Positions 62,796 to 64,000 of a DNA stretch of 64,000 nucleotides are shown one piece after another (positions within the stretch are counted from its first letter, which is position 1; each line of letters opens with the position of its first letter). Location: the NCBI GenBank assembly GCA_019359675.1, contig JAHHGX010000004.1:20517-84516 (forward strand), in the 5' to 3' direction. The position numbers and the translations under genes were made by a program. Source of the DNA: Calothrix sp. FI2-JRJ7 (GTDB lineage: Bacteria; Cyanobacteriota; Cyanobacteriia; Cyanobacteriales; Nostocaceae). A model generated the notes under the pieces. That model saw only the letters and a program-made list of their open reading frames with translations. It searched no databases and had not been told where the DNA came from.

Positions 62796-63056
62796 TTATA
62801 GTGTTATTTGTAACACTGTAGAGACGCAATTAATTGCGTCTCTAGAAAATATTGCCGTTTGGGTAACTGTTGCACCCTCACCAATTGTCACATCACGACC
62901 TATCGCGTGAGCATTTTCCACCTTTTGCTTAGGAGTAATTGTCACATCACCGCCAATCCGAATAATATTATTCTTGTTGATATTAATCTCAGTTTGCGCC
63001 AAAGCTGTTAAAGAAAAAACAATTACACTTAAAAACGATGCCAATATCAGAATCAA
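62796..63056 (-). pseudogene. Exported beta-rich protein, cut by a palindrome
   Basis: 86 codons from a TTG; no ATG precedes, although signal-peptide-like residues (SIKINSLILILASFL) extend a little further upstream, so the start codon may also be lost. A signal peptide (ILASFLSVIVFSLTALAQT) leads to IIRIGGDVTITPKQKVENAHAI and IGRDVTIGEGATV, which looks like a short beta-solenoid protein. The tail FSRDAINCVSTVLQITL is encoded by the palindrome at 62819-62844, so the real C terminus is gone. Confidence 0.6.
62819..62844. repeat. Perfect palindrome, GTAGAGAC family
   Basis: Arms TAGAGACGCAATT and AATTGCGTCTCTA, 26 bp. It lies in the coding frame of the truncated exported protein. Confidence 0.9.
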
Positions 63057-63114
63057 TGAGTTTATTTTGATACTTATAGGTGATAGTACTTAAGTTTTAT
63101 AAAAATTGTTGACC

Positions 63115-63309
63115 TTAAAAGCTCCTCTGCAACCAGTCAAAAATTTGGTCTAATTGACTTAAAGTTACCAAACCATACTGCCATAAAATCATTGGTAAGG
63201 AATTAGGGGTTTGCTCTGGGTGCCGTAATGCCAATTGCAAATCCGATGCTGGAATTGCCAGGTCTTTCTGCAAAAAGCTGACCAACTCAATCATTCTAAT
63301 GGTTTCCAT
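63115..63309 (-). CDS. DUF2949 family protein
   Basis: 64 residues from ATG 63309 (METIRMIELVSFLQKDL), with a clear ribosome site GAGGGG about 7 bases upstream. LALRHPEQTPNSLPMILWQYGLVTLSQLDQIFDWL is the DUF2949 consensus, a small helical cyanobacterial domain of unknown function. An in-frame extension to 63594 does not look like the family and is not included. Confidence 0.8.
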   Translation of the reverse strand: METIRMIELVSFLQKDLAIPASDLQLALRHPEQTPNSLPMILWQYGLVTLSQLDQIFDWLQRSF

Positions 63310-63594
63310 GTTACTACCCCTCATGAATGCTGTATTGTCAGAGTATGTGAAAAGTTTGAGGAAGTTGTGAGGATTGTGAATTTTATTACAAATTAAATAC
63401 AGTAATTCCCACATCATTTGTAAAATCCGTGCATTGTAATAGCAAATGGTCTTTTCATAACTGAATCGGCTGCACAAGTCTCCCAATTTGGATACATTCA
63501 AGATATCGCTCAAGAAGGAGCCGAAATCAGTTCTGTTAAGGTCAAACGTTTCCAGCCAAAAGTACTCACGGTTATTAACGATGAATGATACCAA

Positions 63595-63940
63595 CCTATT
63601 AGTAAAATGGCGCCGATGTTTACCGTCCCAGGTATCCTAACAACGATGTGTTGTTTAGTTATTGTTGTAGTTGTTCGGTTAGTTAAAATTCAGTACTAAT
63701 GCTATAATTTCACCTTAAAGCAAAATCTTGAGGAACTTGTGAGCAACCCAACTGTTATTTCAAAAATTTAAGACAAGCTTTGACAAAAACGCATATAAAG
63801 TTTTGATTCCAATGTGCAAGTTTTTCAGCTTGGAGCAAAGCATTTTCTGCAAGTAAGTAAGCTTGCGCTCTCTGGCTCTTCCGTACTTAGTGGGCTAAAG
63901 TATTATATAATAACTATAAATAAGTAATAATTAATGAATT
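63595..63940. other. Gap before the last gene; possible IS left end
   Basis: A TATAAT is at 63703-63708, but without a good -35 box. GGCTCTTCCG at 63874 could be the left inverted end of an ISL3-type element containing the last ORF; the right end is outside the window, so it cannot be confirmed. The minus-strand remnant at 63755 ends at that point. Confidence 0.4.
63755..63873 (-). pseudogene. Possible C-terminal remnant of a helical protein
   Basis: About 39 codons open on the minus strand: RAQAYLLAENALLQAEKLAH then WNQNFICVFVKACLKFLK and a stop. Helical, TPR-like in its first part. No start codon; the frame runs into the presumed insertion end at 63874. This may be the 3' end of a gene cut by the element, or chance. 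Confidence 0.3.
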
Positions 63941-64000
63941 ATGAAAACTTTAATAACTAAGTTATTAAATTTACCTGGAATCATAGTAGAAGATAGTCAA
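63941..64000 (+). CDS. Possible transposase N terminus (runs off the window)
   Basis: 20 codons before the window ends: MKTLITKLLNLPGIIVEDSQ. From memory this resembles the start of ISL3-family transposases of cyanobacteria, which begin with a KLLNLxGxxVxD-like segment. With GGCTCTTCCG 67 bp upstream as a possible IS end, a transposase is plausible, but 20 residues do not settle it. Confidence 0.4.
   Translation, partial: MKTLITKLLNLPGIIVEDSQ

Noticed and set aside
63310..63594. 95-codon N-terminal extension of the DUF2949 gene
   Set aside because: The DUF2949 domain starts at ATG 63309 with its own ribosome site; the extension matches nothing known to me.

Overview
The window is chromosomal DNA of an AT-rich, filamentous-type cyanobacterium. 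psbH and psbN, twin-arginine translocase A, PEP-CTERM and DUF2949 proteins, dapL and a DUF4351 protein all point there, and so does a very frequent palindrome, GGCGCC, which seems to take the place of the usual cyanobacterial HIP1 octamer (I noticed no GCGATCGC). Between the housekeeping genes lie many short dispersed repeats and an unusually large number of broken genes.

Layout. 1-11800: end of a universal-stress-like protein, an M16 peptidase, hypothetical membrane proteins, an SDR, a 1278-residue membrane protein, a cytochrome b561-like protein and a decayed penicillin-binding protein 2. 12000-15300: polyamine-type ABC importer potA-potD-potB, with no potC. 15400-19050: sigma-factor remnant, TIR/deoxyribosyltransferase-like protein, a DUF948/YtxH/membrane cluster and a pentapeptide remnant. 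19100-21800: pth, tatA, psbH, psbN and a PEP-CTERM protein. 22000-27000: an ABC exporter, small proteins, an orphan antitoxin and an hsdM remnant. 27060-36900: a giant hybrid histidine kinase, DUF3616 and CHAD proteins, and a decayed glycan locus (fucosyltransferase-like gene with one stop codon, FkbM methyltransferase, two copies of a GT1 5' end). 37100-40450: TPR protein, ruvB, hisF. 41560-47300: dapL, a monooxygenase, an antiporter. 47429-56304: a possible small-molecule cluster (two asparagine-synthetase-like enzymes without Cys2, an amidase, an IS-broken luciferase-like monooxygenase and a LysA-fold protein lacking the PLP lysine). 56300-64000: a paralog pair of zinc-ribbon membrane proteins around a DUF4351 protein, a multi-domain response regulator, small proteins and the start of a possible transposase.

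The most striking item is at 40595-41344. Directly behind a tRNA-Ala(GGC) lies a ~675 bp element with Tn7-like ends, a three-repeat CRISPR array whose repeat (read on the minus strand) ends like those of type V-K CRISPR-associated transposons, and a separate degenerate repeat followed by a short guide. That guide matches 18 nt of the neighbouring tRNA gene, next to a GTA (GTN-type) PAM, and the element starts 54 bp past the PAM. No tnsB, tnsC, tniQ or cas12k is present. It looks like a stripped CAST that has kept its ends and its homing guide.

Other themes: a GTAGAGAC...GTCTCTAC palindrome family that has entered coding regions (two in-frame copies in the kinase); a TAGGGTGCGTGACGC repeat whose first triplet is the TAG stop codon of potA, ruvB and an asparagine-synthetase-like gene; and two otherwise open genes each cut by one stop codon (TAA at 35397, TAG at 59144). 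All calls are from reading the sequence; no database search was run.
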